Below, piece by piece: positions 24,867-33,051 of a stretch of DNA of 33,543 bases. The translations under genes were made by a program, and so were the position numbers. The notes below the pieces were generated by a model. That model made no database searches. It was not told the origin of the DNA and saw only the letters and a list, made by a program, of their open reading frames with translations. Location: the NCBI GenBank assembly GCA_017622925.1, contig JAGAQC010000044.1:1-33543 (forward strand). The letters are read 5' to 3'. Source of the stretch: Ruminococcus sp. (GTDB lineage: Bacteria > Bacillota > Clostridia > Oscillospirales > Ruminococcaceae). The first letter of the stretch is position 1; the number at the start of each line of letters is the position of its first letter.

Positions 24867-26342
24867 ATGGCAAAAGATATTTATTCAAGCATTGCCGAGC
24901 GCACAGGCGGCGATATATACATTGGCGTGGTCGGACCTGTCCGCACGGGAAAATCCACATTTATCAAGCGGTTCATGGAATCTCTCGTTATCCCGAATAT
25001 AAAAAGCGAATTTATGCGTGAACGGGCTTTGGACGAACTGCCCCAGTCCGCCGCCGGTAAAACTATCATGACTACCGAACCGAAATTTATCCCCGAAGAA
25101 GCCGTGGAGGTCGATCTCGGCGGCGGCGCGGCGTTTAACGTCCGACTTATCGACTGCGTGGGATATATCGTCCCCAGCTCTATCGGTTATATCGAAAACG
25201 AGCAGCCCCGTATGGTGATGACTTCGTGGTTTGACGAGGAAATACCGTTCAACATGGCTGCCGAAATAGGAACGCAAAAGGTCATTACAGACCACTCCAC
25301 CATAGGACTTGTGGTAACTACGGACGGCACTATTTCGGACATTCCCAGAGCCGAGTACGAGGAATGCGAGGAACGTGTTATCGGCGAACTGCGAGATTTG
25401 GGCAAGCCGTTTGTTGTGGTGCTGAATACGGTCAATCCGACTGCGCCCGAAGCCAAAGCCTTAGCCGCTCGTCTTTCGGAAAAATACGATACTACGGTAA
25501 TTCCCGTGAACTGTCTCAGCCTTGACGAAACGGACATCAGGGAGATAATACGCGAGATACTGTATTCGTTCCCTGTACGTGAAATAAATATCCGCATGGC
25601 AAGGTGGATAAACACGCTTGAAAAGGGACATTGGCTGAAATCGGAGATACTCGGCTGTATCCGTGAAGCGGCAAAGGATATTCGTCTTGTTCGTGAAGCT
25701 CAGTACGCCGCCGAAGCTATGGAACAGTGTCCCCACATTATAAGCGCGGTAACTACGGCGATAGATCTCGGCAAGGGTACGGTGACTATCTCCGCAGAGC
25801 TTGACAACAGCCTTTTCTATAAGATATTGGGCGAGACCACGGGTATTGAAATAGAAAGCGAAAGCGACCTTATGCCCCTGCTCATGGAGCTTAACGACAT
25901 CAAGAAAAAGTACAGCCGTATCGCTCCTGCTTTGGAGGAGGTCGAAGCTACGGGTTACGGCATCGTAATGCCCGAGCTGGAGGAGCTTACTCTTGAAGAA
26001 CCTAAGATAATCAAGCAGGGAGGAAAGTACGGCGTTAAGCTGAAAGCCTCCGCCCCGTCCATACATATGATGAGGGCGAATATCAATACGGCGGTCGCGC
26101 CTATAGTCGGCACGGAAAAGCAGTCGGAGGAGCTTATAATGTATCTCCTTGACGGCTTCGACGACGACCCCACGAAGATTTGGGAAAGCAATATTTTCGG
26201 AAAGTCGCTCCACGAGCTGGTGAACGAGGGTCTGCACAGCAAGCTTTATAAAATGCCCGTAGACGCGCGAATGAAGCTTCAGGAAACGCTCGAACGTATC
26301 ATCAACGACGGCTGCAGCGGACTTATCTGTTTTATATTGTAA
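24867..26342 (+). CDS. spoIVA: SpoIVA, coat morphogenetic ATPase
   Basis: 491 residues, against 492 in Bacillus. Walker A is GPVRTGKST (23-31); the sequence opens MAKDIYSSIAERTGGDIYIG as usual for the family. DCVGYIVPS near 95 and NTVNPTAPEAKALA near 197 are in the TRAFAC GTPase-like ATP-binding fold. The C terminus ends GCSGLICFIL, the conserved tail that docks on SpoVM and the forespore membrane. It polymerises with ATP to form the base layer of the coat. The ATG at 24867 is chosen because AAGGGAG lies five bases upstream; an ATG at 24852 precedes that site. Sigma-E control is expected, but I could not find a convincing sigma-E promoter. Confidence 0.96.
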   Translation: MAKDIYSSIAERTGGDIYIGVVGPVRTGKSTFIKRFMESLVIPNIKSEFMRERALDELPQSAAGKTIMTTEPKFIPEEAVEVDLGGGAAFNVRLIDCVGYIVPSSIGYIENEQPRMVMTSWFDEEIPFNMAAEIGTQKVITDHSTIGLVVTTDGTISDIPRAEYEECEERVIGELRDLGKPFVVVLNTVNPTAPEAKALAARLSEKYDTTVIPVNCLSLDETDIREIIREILYSFPVREINIRMARWINTLEKGHWLKSEILGCIREAAKDIRLVREAQYAAEAMEQCPHIISAVTTAIDLGKGTVTISAELDNSLFYKILGETTGIEIESESDLMPLLMELNDIKKKYSRIAPALEEVEATGYGIVMPELEELTLEEPKIIKQGGKYGVKLKASAPSIHMMRANINTAVAPIVGTEKQSEELIMYLLDGFDDDPTKIWESNIFGKSLHELVNEGLHSKLYKMPVDARMKLQETLERIINDGCSGLICFIL

Positions 26343-26360
26343 CTCTGTTATGCAGGGGGA

Positions 26361-26640
26361 GCATTAACTTGAGCGGACTAACATCGGGATTCCAAAGGGA
26401 CGGTGTCCCTTTGGCGGAGTCCAGAGGCAGCGCCTCTGGCAGGGTGTGGGACAGCGTCCCACAAAGCGTTAAGCGCTCCGCAAAGGGTGAATCCAAAATC
26501 AGTTCTGTGAACTGGTTTTGGAGAGGGAACGCCCTGCAAGAGAGGGAGTTCCCTTATTCCTTTTAAGTTGTTGGCAATTAAAATTAACGAACAATGGGAT
26601 TCCAAAGGAGCGGTATATCTTTGGAATCCCATTATTTTTA
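26361..26640. repeat. cluster of six or more hairpins between spoIVA and asnB
   Basis: Perfect or near-perfect stems in order: CCAAAGGGAC-GGT-GTCCCTTTGG (26392-26414), CCAGAGGC-AGC-GCCTCTGG (26421-26439), TGTGGGAC-AGC-GTCCCACA (26445-26463), an enclosing GCGGAG/CTCCGC pair (26414/26476), CCAAAATCAGTTC-TGT-GAACTGGTTTTGG (26493-26521), AGGGAAC/GTTCCCT around 26524-26554, and GGGATTCCAAAG/CTTTGGAATCCC (26596-26630). The last is followed by ATTATTTTTAG and can terminate spoIVA transcription. The end word TTAAGTTGTTGGCA (26563-26576) recurs at 121-134. The GGGAC-rgc-GTCCC theme is shared with the 228-bp elements. No protein frame here is credible. Confidence 0.8.
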
Positions 26641-26724
26641 GAGTTTTTCTTTTAAAATTCGGGGAACTTTAATGAAATTTCTGCTGTGCGGCAAAATTAA
26701 AACGCAAGTTTTTTTATTATCCTG

Positions 26725-26753
26725 TTGCAAAATCCCAAAAAATGTAGTATAAT
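26725..26753 (+). promoter_or_regulatory. sigma-A promoter of asnB
   Basis: TTGCAA (26725-26730), 17 bases, TATAAT (26748-26753), 46 bases before the start codon. Confidence 0.8.
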
Positions 26754-26799
26754 AACAAAGGAGAAAAGCAGATGATCTCAATCATACGGAGGATTTTAT

Positions 26800-28671
26800 A
26801 TGTGCGGAATAGTAGGCTTCACTAACAACATAAACGATTCAAACAAGGTCATAGGCGATATGATGGATAAAATACGCCACAGAGGACCTGATGCGGAGGG
26901 CAGATACGTTGACGAGAATATAGCTCTCGGACATCGCCGTCTAAGCATTATCGACATAAGCTCATCGGGAGATCAGCCTATTTTCAACGAGGACGGCTCA
27001 ATGGTCATCGTATTTAACGGCGAGATATACAATTATCGGGAAATTCGGGAAAAACTCCTTGCGGCAGGCCATGTTTTCAAAACGGAGACAGATACCGAAG
27101 TCCTCATTCACGGCTACGAAGAATACGGCGAAAAGCTGCTGAATATGCTTCGGGGCATGTTTTCGTTCGTAATATGGGACAAAAACAAAAAGGAACTTTT
27201 CGGAGCAAGGGATTTCTTCGGAATCAAGCCCATGTACTACGCTTTAATGGGTAAGACATTTATGTTCGGCTCGGAAATAAAAAGCTTTCTCGCTCACCCC
27301 GAGTTCAAAAAGGAACTGAACACGGCTGCTCTTGAAAACTACCTGACCTTCCAGTATTCGCCCACAAAGGAGACATTTTTTAAAAACGTTTACAAGCTTC
27401 TCCCCGCACACTATTTCATACTAAAGGACGGCAGGATTCAGATAAAACGCTATTGGGACGTTGACTTCAATGCCGATGAAAAGCCTGCTTTGGACGAATG
27501 GGTAGACCGTATTTCCGATACGTTCCATGATTCGGTAAAAGCGCATAAGATAGCGGATGTCGAGGTCGGCTCGTTCCTGTCAAGCGGTGTTGATTCAAGC
27601 TATGTTGCGGCAATTGCGGACGTTGACAAGACGTTTACCGTCGGTTTCGGAAACGATGAAAAGTACAACGAGATCGGCTGGGCGAAAAATTTCTCAAAGG
27701 CTATCGGCAAGGAAAACACAAGCAAGGTCATTACTCCCGAGGAATACTGGGGCAGCCTTGAAAAAATACAATATCATATGGACGAACCGCTCGCTGACCC
27801 CTCCGCTGTCGCTTTGTATTTTGTGTGTAATATAGCTTCGGAAAAGCTGAAAGTCGTACTCTCGGGAGAGGGCGCGGACGAAATTTTCGGCGGCTATAAC
27901 GTCTACAGCGACCCCGACGGTACGCTCTACGACAAGCTCCCCATGAGCCTGCGTCACGGAATAGGTGCGATTGCGGAAAAACTTCCTGCTCACCGCGGAG
28001 TGAATTTCTTCGTCCGTAAGGGTAAGACCGTAGAGGAACGCTTCATCGGCAACGCATATATGTTTACACCCGAAGAACGGAAAAATCTGCTCAAAATAAC
28101 GACCTCCGCGCCTCACCCGACCGAGATAACAAAGCCCCACTACAGCCATGTCAAGGACAAGGACGATGTTACAAAAATGCAGTACCTCGACCTCCACATG
28201 TGGATGGCAGGGGATATTCTCCTTAAAGCGGACAAAATGAGCATGGCAAATTCTCTGGAACTTCGTGTGCCTTTCCTCGATAAGGAGGTAATGGCTCTTG
28301 CGGAGCAGATACCATCCAAATATCGAGTTACCCATGAAAAGAGTACGGACGAGACAAAATATATAACAAAATACGCCATGAGACTTGCCGCCAAAAAGGA
28401 TACGCCCAAGGAAACGGCTAAAACTGCGGCAAAAAAGAAGCTGGGATTCCCTGTTCCGATAAGAGTATGGCTCAAAGAGGATAAGTATTACAATACCGTC
28501 CGCAAAGCCTTTGAAAGCGAAAATGCGGCGCAGTTCTTCAATCCCGAGCCGCTTATAAAGCTCCTTGACGACCACCGCAGCGGCAAAGCCGACAACAGCC
28601 GCAAAATTTGGACTGTTTTCATCTTCCTTGTGTGGTATGACGTTTATTTTACGAAAAACGGAGTGATCTGA
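26800..28671 (+). CDS. asnB: glutamine-hydrolysing asparagine synthetase
   Basis: 623 residues. Cys2 directly after the initiator Met is the glutaminase nucleophile (MCGIVGF); RHRGPDAEG, LGHRRLSIID and VFNGEIYN build the glutamine pocket. The synthetase domain has the PP-loop SSGVDSSYVA near 262-271 and SGEGADEIFGGY near 360. It makes Asn from Asp, glutamine and ATP in the cytosol; the same family also includes enzymes that amidate wall meso-diaminopimelate, so the substrate is not certain. GGAGG lies nine bases before the ATG. The HD gene starts one base after its stop, so the two should be co-translated. Confidence 0.93.
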   Translation: MCGIVGFTNNINDSNKVIGDMMDKIRHRGPDAEGRYVDENIALGHRRLSIIDISSSGDQPIFNEDGSMVIVFNGEIYNYREIREKLLAAGHVFKTETDTEVLIHGYEEYGEKLLNMLRGMFSFVIWDKNKKELFGARDFFGIKPMYYALMGKTFMFGSEIKSFLAHPEFKKELNTAALENYLTFQYSPTKETFFKNVYKLLPAHYFILKDGRIQIKRYWDVDFNADEKPALDEWVDRISDTFHDSVKAHKIADVEVGSFLSSGVDSSYVAAIADVDKTFTVGFGNDEKYNEIGWAKNFSKAIGKENTSKVITPEEYWGSLEKIQYHMDEPLADPSAVALYFVCNIASEKLKVVLSGEGADEIFGGYNVYSDPDGTLYDKLPMSLRHGIGAIAEKLPAHRGVNFFVRKGKTVEERFIGNAYMFTPEERKNLLKITTSAPHPTEITKPHYSHVKDKDDVTKMQYLDLHMWMAGDILLKADKMSMANSLELRVPFLDKEVMALAEQIPSKYRVTHEKSTDETKYITKYAMRLAAKKDTPKETAKTAAKKKLGFPVPIRVWLKEDKYYNTVRKAFESENAAQFFNPEPLIKLLDDHRSGKADNSRKIWTVFIFLVWYDVYFTKNGVI

Positions 28672-28672
28672 T

Positions 28673-29341
28673 ATGGCAAGCATAGTAACTTATAAATATA
28701 TCAAGCAGAATCCCGATATTATGGAGTATATCCGCCGTTCGGACAAAACGCTTGAAGCTATGGGTTATACGGAGCATTCTTTCAGCCATGTGGAACGAGT
28801 TGCTTCTACTTCGGCTATGATACTGGAAACTCTCGGTTACGATGAACGCACCGTTGAGCTTGTGAAAATAGCTTCCATGATGCACGATATAGGCAACGTG
28901 ATAAACCGTATCGACCATGCTCAGAGCGGCGCAGTCATGGCGTTCCGACTGCTGGATAATCTGAGTATGCCGGCGGACGAAATATGCTCTATCATATCCG
29001 CTATCGGCAATCATGACGAGGGAACGGGTCAGCCGCTTGACCCGATCTCCGCCGCCATGATAATCGGCGATAAAACAGACGTCCGCCGAAGCCGTGTGCG
29101 AAATACCGACCTTCTCACTTTCGATATACACGACCGTGTGAACTACGCCGTAGAGCTGTCGAAAGTGAGTTTCAGCGAGGACAAAAGCTCGATAATACTC
29201 GAATTGCAGATAGATACGAAAATATCGTCTATAATGGAGTATTTCGAGATATTTATGAACAGAATGCTGCTATGCCGCCGCGCTTCGGAGTTTTTGGGAG
29301 TGCGGTTTGAAATGATAGTAAACGGCAGTAAAATATTATGA
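28673..29341 (+). CDS. HD-domain phosphohydrolase
   Basis: 222 residues. Candidate metal ligands are His35 or His39 in EHSFSHVERVA, His71-Asp72 in SMMHDIGN, His114 in GNHDEG and Asp133 in IIGDKTD, in the order of the HD superfamily, which hydrolyses nucleotide phosphates or cyclic dinucleotides. The C-terminal part (about 150-222) is a small mixed alpha/beta region without a motif I know. There is no nucleotide-cyclase or HD-GYP signature. The ATG is one base from the asnB stop (TGATATG), with CGGAG about nine bases upstream inside asnB, so expression is tied to asnB. The substrate is unknown. Confidence 0.82.
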   Translation: MASIVTYKYIKQNPDIMEYIRRSDKTLEAMGYTEHSFSHVERVASTSAMILETLGYDERTVELVKIASMMHDIGNVINRIDHAQSGAVMAFRLLDNLSMPADEICSIISAIGNHDEGTGQPLDPISAAMIIGDKTDVRRSRVRNTDLLTFDIHDRVNYAVELSKVSFSEDKSSIILELQIDTKISSIMEYFEIFMNRMLLCRRASEFLGVRFEMIVNGSKIL

Positions 29342-29399
29342 TCATAGCGATTTTACTTAAAAAATAAATTTATGAATCAAAAAAACGGAGGTTTATATT

Positions 29400-30482
29400 A
29401 TGCAGTCAGAATATCAGCACCTTATTGATCTCAGCGATTACCCTGTGGCATGGTGGACGAAGCTTCTTGATCTCGGCGTCAAAATAAAGGAAGACCCTGC
29501 CGCCTACGCTCATGAGTGCGACGGAAAAATCATGGCAACGCTTTTCTACGAACCGTCCACCAGAACGCAGATGTCCTTTCAGACCGCCATGCTTCGTCTC
29601 GGCGGACGTATCATCGGCTTTGACAACCCCGCTAATTCCTCCGTTTCAAAGGGCGAAACTATCAAGGACACAACTAAGATCGTCAGCAGCTACTCTGATA
29701 TTCTCGTAATACGTCACCCTATGGCAGGAACAGCTAAAGCCGCTTCGCTGACTGCCGATTGTCCTGTTATAAACGCAGGCGACGGCGGACATCTTCACCC
29801 GACCCAGACGCTTACCGACCTCCTTACGCTTAAAATCGAGAAAAAAACGCTCAGCGGACTTACGATAGGTCTTTGCGGCGACCTTATAAACGGACGTACC
29901 GTTCATTCGCTTTGTAAGGCGTTAAGCATGTTTAAAGACAATAAATTCATATTCATCTCGACCCCCGAACTGAGCATGCCTGCTTATATAAAAGATATAA
30001 TCAAAGCCAACGGAAGTACCTTTGAGGAGGTAAATACTCTTGAAAACGCTATAGGCAGGCTTGATGTGCTTTACATGACCCGTATACAGCAGGAACGCTT
30101 TGCAAGCCGAGAAGAATATCTTGCGCAGAAAAATACATACGTCCTTGACCGCAAGAAAATGCTGCTCGCCAAAAAAGACATGATAGTTATGCACCCCCTG
30201 CCGAGGGTTGACGAGATAACTACGGAAGTTGACGAGGACAAGCGCGCGATGTATTTCACACAGGCGAAATACGGCGTTTTTGCACGTATGGCGCTGATAA
30301 TGACTATTCTGAGCGAAAACAAAGGCTCGGAAACGCTGAAAGGAAAGGTCTACAGCGGAGTACGCTGCGGCAATCCGAAATGTATCACCAACCATGAAGA
30401 ATACCTCCCCAAGAGTTTCCGTTCAAGCGGCGATGAAACGCTCCTTGAATGCGAATACTGCGATGAAAGAAAACTAATTTAA
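29400..30482 (+). CDS. pyrB: aspartate carbamoyltransferase with fused PyrI-type zinc domain
   Basis: 360 residues. The first ~310 are a catalytic ATCase chain: YEPSTRTQMSF (Ser53-Thr56 bind carbamoyl phosphate), GDGGHLHPTQTLTDL near 127-141, and HPLPRVDEI (265-273). It makes carbamoyl-aspartate, the second step of pyrimidine synthesis. The last ~40 residues add Cys323-x4-Cys328 and Cys351-x2-Cys354, the same pattern and nearly the same spacing as the zinc domain at the C terminus of PyrI, the regulatory chain of enteric ATCase. The allosteric nucleotide-binding domain of PyrI is absent. GGAGG lies nine bases before the ATG. No other pyr gene is nearby, and no PyrR-type attenuator is seen in the 58-base gap before it. 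Confidence 0.93.
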   Translation: MQSEYQHLIDLSDYPVAWWTKLLDLGVKIKEDPAAYAHECDGKIMATLFYEPSTRTQMSFQTAMLRLGGRIIGFDNPANSSVSKGETIKDTTKIVSSYSDILVIRHPMAGTAKAASLTADCPVINAGDGGHLHPTQTLTDLLTLKIEKKTLSGLTIGLCGDLINGRTVHSLCKALSMFKDNKFIFISTPELSMPAYIKDIIKANGSTFEEVNTLENAIGRLDVLYMTRIQQERFASREEYLAQKNTYVLDRKKMLLAKKDMIVMHPLPRVDEITTEVDEDKRAMYFTQAKYGVFARMALIMTILSENKGSETLKGKVYSGVRCGNPKCITNHEEYLPKSFRSSGDETLLECEYCDERKLI

Positions 30483-30501
30483 CAATAATTTCCCAAACTG
30501 A

Positions 30502-30537
30502 AAAAAGCTGTACGGTGGTTATGCCGTACAGCTTTTT
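30502..30537. terminator. bidirectional terminator between pyrB and the dockerin gene
   Basis: AAAAAGCTGTACGG / CCGTACAGCTTTTT, a perfect 14-bp stem with an 8-base loop and T-runs on both strands, 20 bases after the pyrB stop and 17 bases beyond the end of the convergent gene. Confidence 0.93.
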
Positions 30538-30554
30538 GTTTAATTATGTTAAAT

Positions 30555-32753
30555 TTATTCTGCTGTATACTCCCAGATAACATTATCTGCATGATAATCG
30601 TCTTTGGAGATAACAGCCTGCGCAAACAAACCGTTTACAATATCGGGATAAGCACGTAATTCATATAAGTCAGAATACTCAACTTTCAGCGTATCTCCTT
30701 CATAGTAAACTGAATCTATTCTGTACATTACACCTTCGCCGCAGCTCTGATAAATTGCATTTGCCAACAGAATATTATTCTCAAAAAAGCTTTCATTATA
30801 CAATTCCGTTAAGTAGAACTGAACCGTTTCAGCTTCGGTGATCGGCGCAAGATAAGCTTCAAGTTCTTCACAGGAAGTAATAACTGCGGACGGAGCGTCA
30901 CTTTTTGCAAGATTCAGCAATTCATCGCTGTATCCGATCGAATCGACACTCATAATTGCTTCAATACTTTCTGTTTTAACAGAGGTAAGCTCCTTTCTCA
31001 GCAAACAGAAATCATAAACGTCGATTTTACCGTCATTGCACAGGTCAACATTCTGCATGTTGACGGAATCGCCTTTGCCGAGCAGCCAGTTCTGAACTGT
31101 AACGGCGTCCGCAATGCCGAATTCTCCGTCGCCGTTAGCGTCGCCCTTGACATAATTATCGGAGCTGTTGTTCCTTTTGAAAACGCCGTTTTCTATCACA
31201 AGCTTATGAGCTTGCTCCTCGGCATAAACAGTCACCTTGCCGTCTTTAAGAGCCTTAACGCTGTAGAAAGACATTATATCGTCCGAACCTATTTCAAAAT
31301 TGCCGTCCACATAGCTCGATGTGTATGTTTCCTGCTGAACCTGAGCCAAACTGTCGTCGGATACGATGACCCTCGGCGGAAGAACAACGTCTATCTGCGG
31401 TATATCGGCATAGCTGAGATTCGTGCAGAAGTAGGAGCTTGTCGAATATTCGTCATATTGAGTTGTTATGTAGCTTTTCAGATATGATTCACCGTTGTAC
31501 GGCGACATGCATCCGTTTACAAAGGAAAAGTACGTGCCGTCAAGCAGGTCGTCAGAACCCTCCGCCATAACGTCATAGCAGGCAAGGACTTCTTCGCCGA
31601 CTGCTTTTTCCTGTTCTTTTTTTACCTGTTCCTCTGAGTAATAGCTGTAACTTCCCTGCTTTTCAACAGTAATATCATCGTCCGACACGTCAACGGTGAA
31701 ATTGGTAAGAACAGGATAGAAATAGTGGAAATGACTGTCCTCTACGTCGATTATCTCCTCGGTAAATTCATTTACCGTAAGAACGTATCTGCCGTTTTCT
31801 TTTGGAGTAAACGTCGAGCCGTCATGTGTATCTCCGACCGTCATATCATAGTCAAGGTTAGAGCTTATAATAAAGGACATCATGGAATTGCTTGAATTAC
31901 TGTCAAAAACAATGCTGCCGTCCTTGATCTCATAGGTGAAGCCCGTCGTTTCTATCGGTACGGCTTCAAGCGTGATCTTTTTGCTTTCATGGTCAATGGA
32001 CTTTACCCTGATCTCGCCCTGTCCGATGTACTTTTCATAGTATTCGGGCAGAAAAACAGGAAGAACTCTGCCGTTTGCGGTATAATCATAGCAAAGAAGA
32101 TGCGTGTCCGTATTTATAACGTCGCCTGCTTTGAGCGTTCTTGCGTCAAGGTATGTTACGTTATCAAGTTCGGGAGCTATGTAAATTATAAGACCGTCAA
32201 TTCCCACGATCTCCGCATTAAAGGGGAGCAGGTAGTCGCCCTCGATGAGATGCGCCATATCGTAGCTGCCCTTGCTGTTGACTACGTTCGCAACCATTCC
32301 TGTATTTTTGCTGTCATAATGGAGCATGTCGCCTGCATTGAGCTTTTGTCCGAGAGTAAGCTCGGAAGTGTTGTAAATAACGCTCGGCACAACATCAGGC
32401 GAAACAATTATGTCAATTGTAGTTTCTTTGTCGTTCATACCATAGCTTGAAGTAGTTATACTTATAGTCGCTTTGCCCTCTCCGACGCCTGTTATAACTC
32501 CGTTTGTATCAACTACGGCAACGCTTTCGTCGCTTGAAGCGTAAATAACCTCTTGTTCACGTCCCGTACTCCATTTAAGCTCGATCGGTACAGTTTCGCC
32601 TACGGCTATTGTATCTTTTCTTACCGAAGCTTCTGTAATGCTTGCAATAATGGTAAGCGCAGAAACGGGTTTTGTCGGATAAGCTCCGATACTCGCCGAA
32701 AAGCAGGCTGTTACAGCCGCCGCCAAAGCAACGATCCTTTTGAAATTTTTCAT
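30555..32753 (-). CDS. secreted protein with Ig-like domain and internal type I dockerin
   Basis: 732 residues. Signal peptide about 1-33 (MKNFKRIVALAAAVTACFSA...). Residues about 38-118 form a BIG_2-type Ig-like domain (IAVGETVPIELKWSTG, YASSDESVAVVDTNGVITG, GKATISITT). A long beta-rich region with no motif I recognise covers about 120-530. A dockerin with two calcium loops (GDANGDGEFGIADAVTV and DLCNDGKIDVYDFCLL) lies at about 535-590, and 142 further residues follow it, which is unusual since dockerins are mostly terminal. No catalytic motif is seen. The ATG at 32753 is used because AGGAG lies eight bases upstream and the signal peptide begins there; an ATG at 32816 would add 21 residues. 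It probably docks on a surface scaffold. Confidence 0.85.
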   Translation of the reverse strand: MKNFKRIVALAAAVTACFSASIGAYPTKPVSALTIIASITEASVRKDTIAVGETVPIELKWSTGREQEVIYASSDESVAVVDTNGVITGVGEGKATISITTSSYGMNDKETTIDIIVSPDVVPSVIYNTSELTLGQKLNAGDMLHYDSKNTGMVANVVNSKGSYDMAHLIEGDYLLPFNAEIVGIDGLIIYIAPELDNVTYLDARTLKAGDVINTDTHLLCYDYTANGRVLPVFLPEYYEKYIGQGEIRVKSIDHESKKITLEAVPIETTGFTYEIKDGSIVFDSNSSNSMMSFIISSNLDYDMTVGDTHDGSTFTPKENGRYVLTVNEFTEEIIDVEDSHFHYFYPVLTNFTVDVSDDDITVEKQGSYSYYSEEQVKKEQEKAVGEEVLACYDVMAEGSDDLLDGTYFSFVNGCMSPYNGESYLKSYITTQYDEYSTSSYFCTNLSYADIPQIDVVLPPRVIVSDDSLAQVQQETYTSSYVDGNFEIGSDDIMSFYSVKALKDGKVTVYAEEQAHKLVIENGVFKRNNSSDNYVKGDANGDGEFGIADAVTVQNWLLGKGDSVNMQNVDLCNDGKIDVYDFCLLRKELTSVKTESIEAIMSVDSIGYSDELLNLAKSDAPSAVITSCEELEAYLAPITEAETVQFYLTELYNESFFENNILLANAIYQSCGEGVMYRIDSVYYEGDTLKVEYSDLYELRAYPDIVNGLFAQAVISKDDYHADNVIWEYTAE

Positions 32754-32784
32754 GTTTTTATCTCCTTTTTCTGAATTTTGTAAC

Positions 32785-32834
32785 GACCTGTTAAGCGTTT
32801 TTATGCACATATTCACAAAAGCGTTTAACAGGTC
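32785..32834. promoter_or_regulatory. 13-bp inverted repeat in the dockerin-gene leader
   Basis: GACCTGTTAAGCG (32785-32797) and CGTTTAACAGGTC (32822-32834) pair with one mismatch around a 24-base loop, 32 bases before the start codon on the minus strand. The word GACCTGTT also opens the 165-bp element at 20626. It may be an operator or a leader stem-loop. Confidence 0.5.
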
Positions 32835-32980
32835 ATGAGAACGGTTCTCTATTTATATTAACGGAAAAATATGTAAAATGTGCGGATAAAATTATTAATT
32901 TTCTGTAAACATTCTGTTATGTAATTAAATCCACATGATCCGAAATATATTAACGATTTATAAATAATTCAACTGAAATA

Positions 32981-33009
32981 TTGACAATTCTCTTGAAATA
33001 TTATAAAAT
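32981..33009 (+). promoter_or_regulatory. sigma-A promoter of the leucine-rich-repeat gene
   Basis: TTGACA (32981-32986), 17 bases, TAAAAT (33004-33009), about 43 bases before the ATG. Confidence 0.7.
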
Positions 33010-33051
33010 ATATGTAAGAATGTAAAAAAGACGGGGAAGAATGGGCTTTTT

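Noticed and set aside
26369-26566. 65-codon frame in the hairpin cluster after spoIVA
   Set aside because: It begins with TTG, lacks a ribosome site and runs through perfect palindromes, so it is not a credible protein.
26390-26630. CRISPR array
   Set aside because: The units are palindromes of different sequence with no constant repeat-spacer period and no cas genes nearby.
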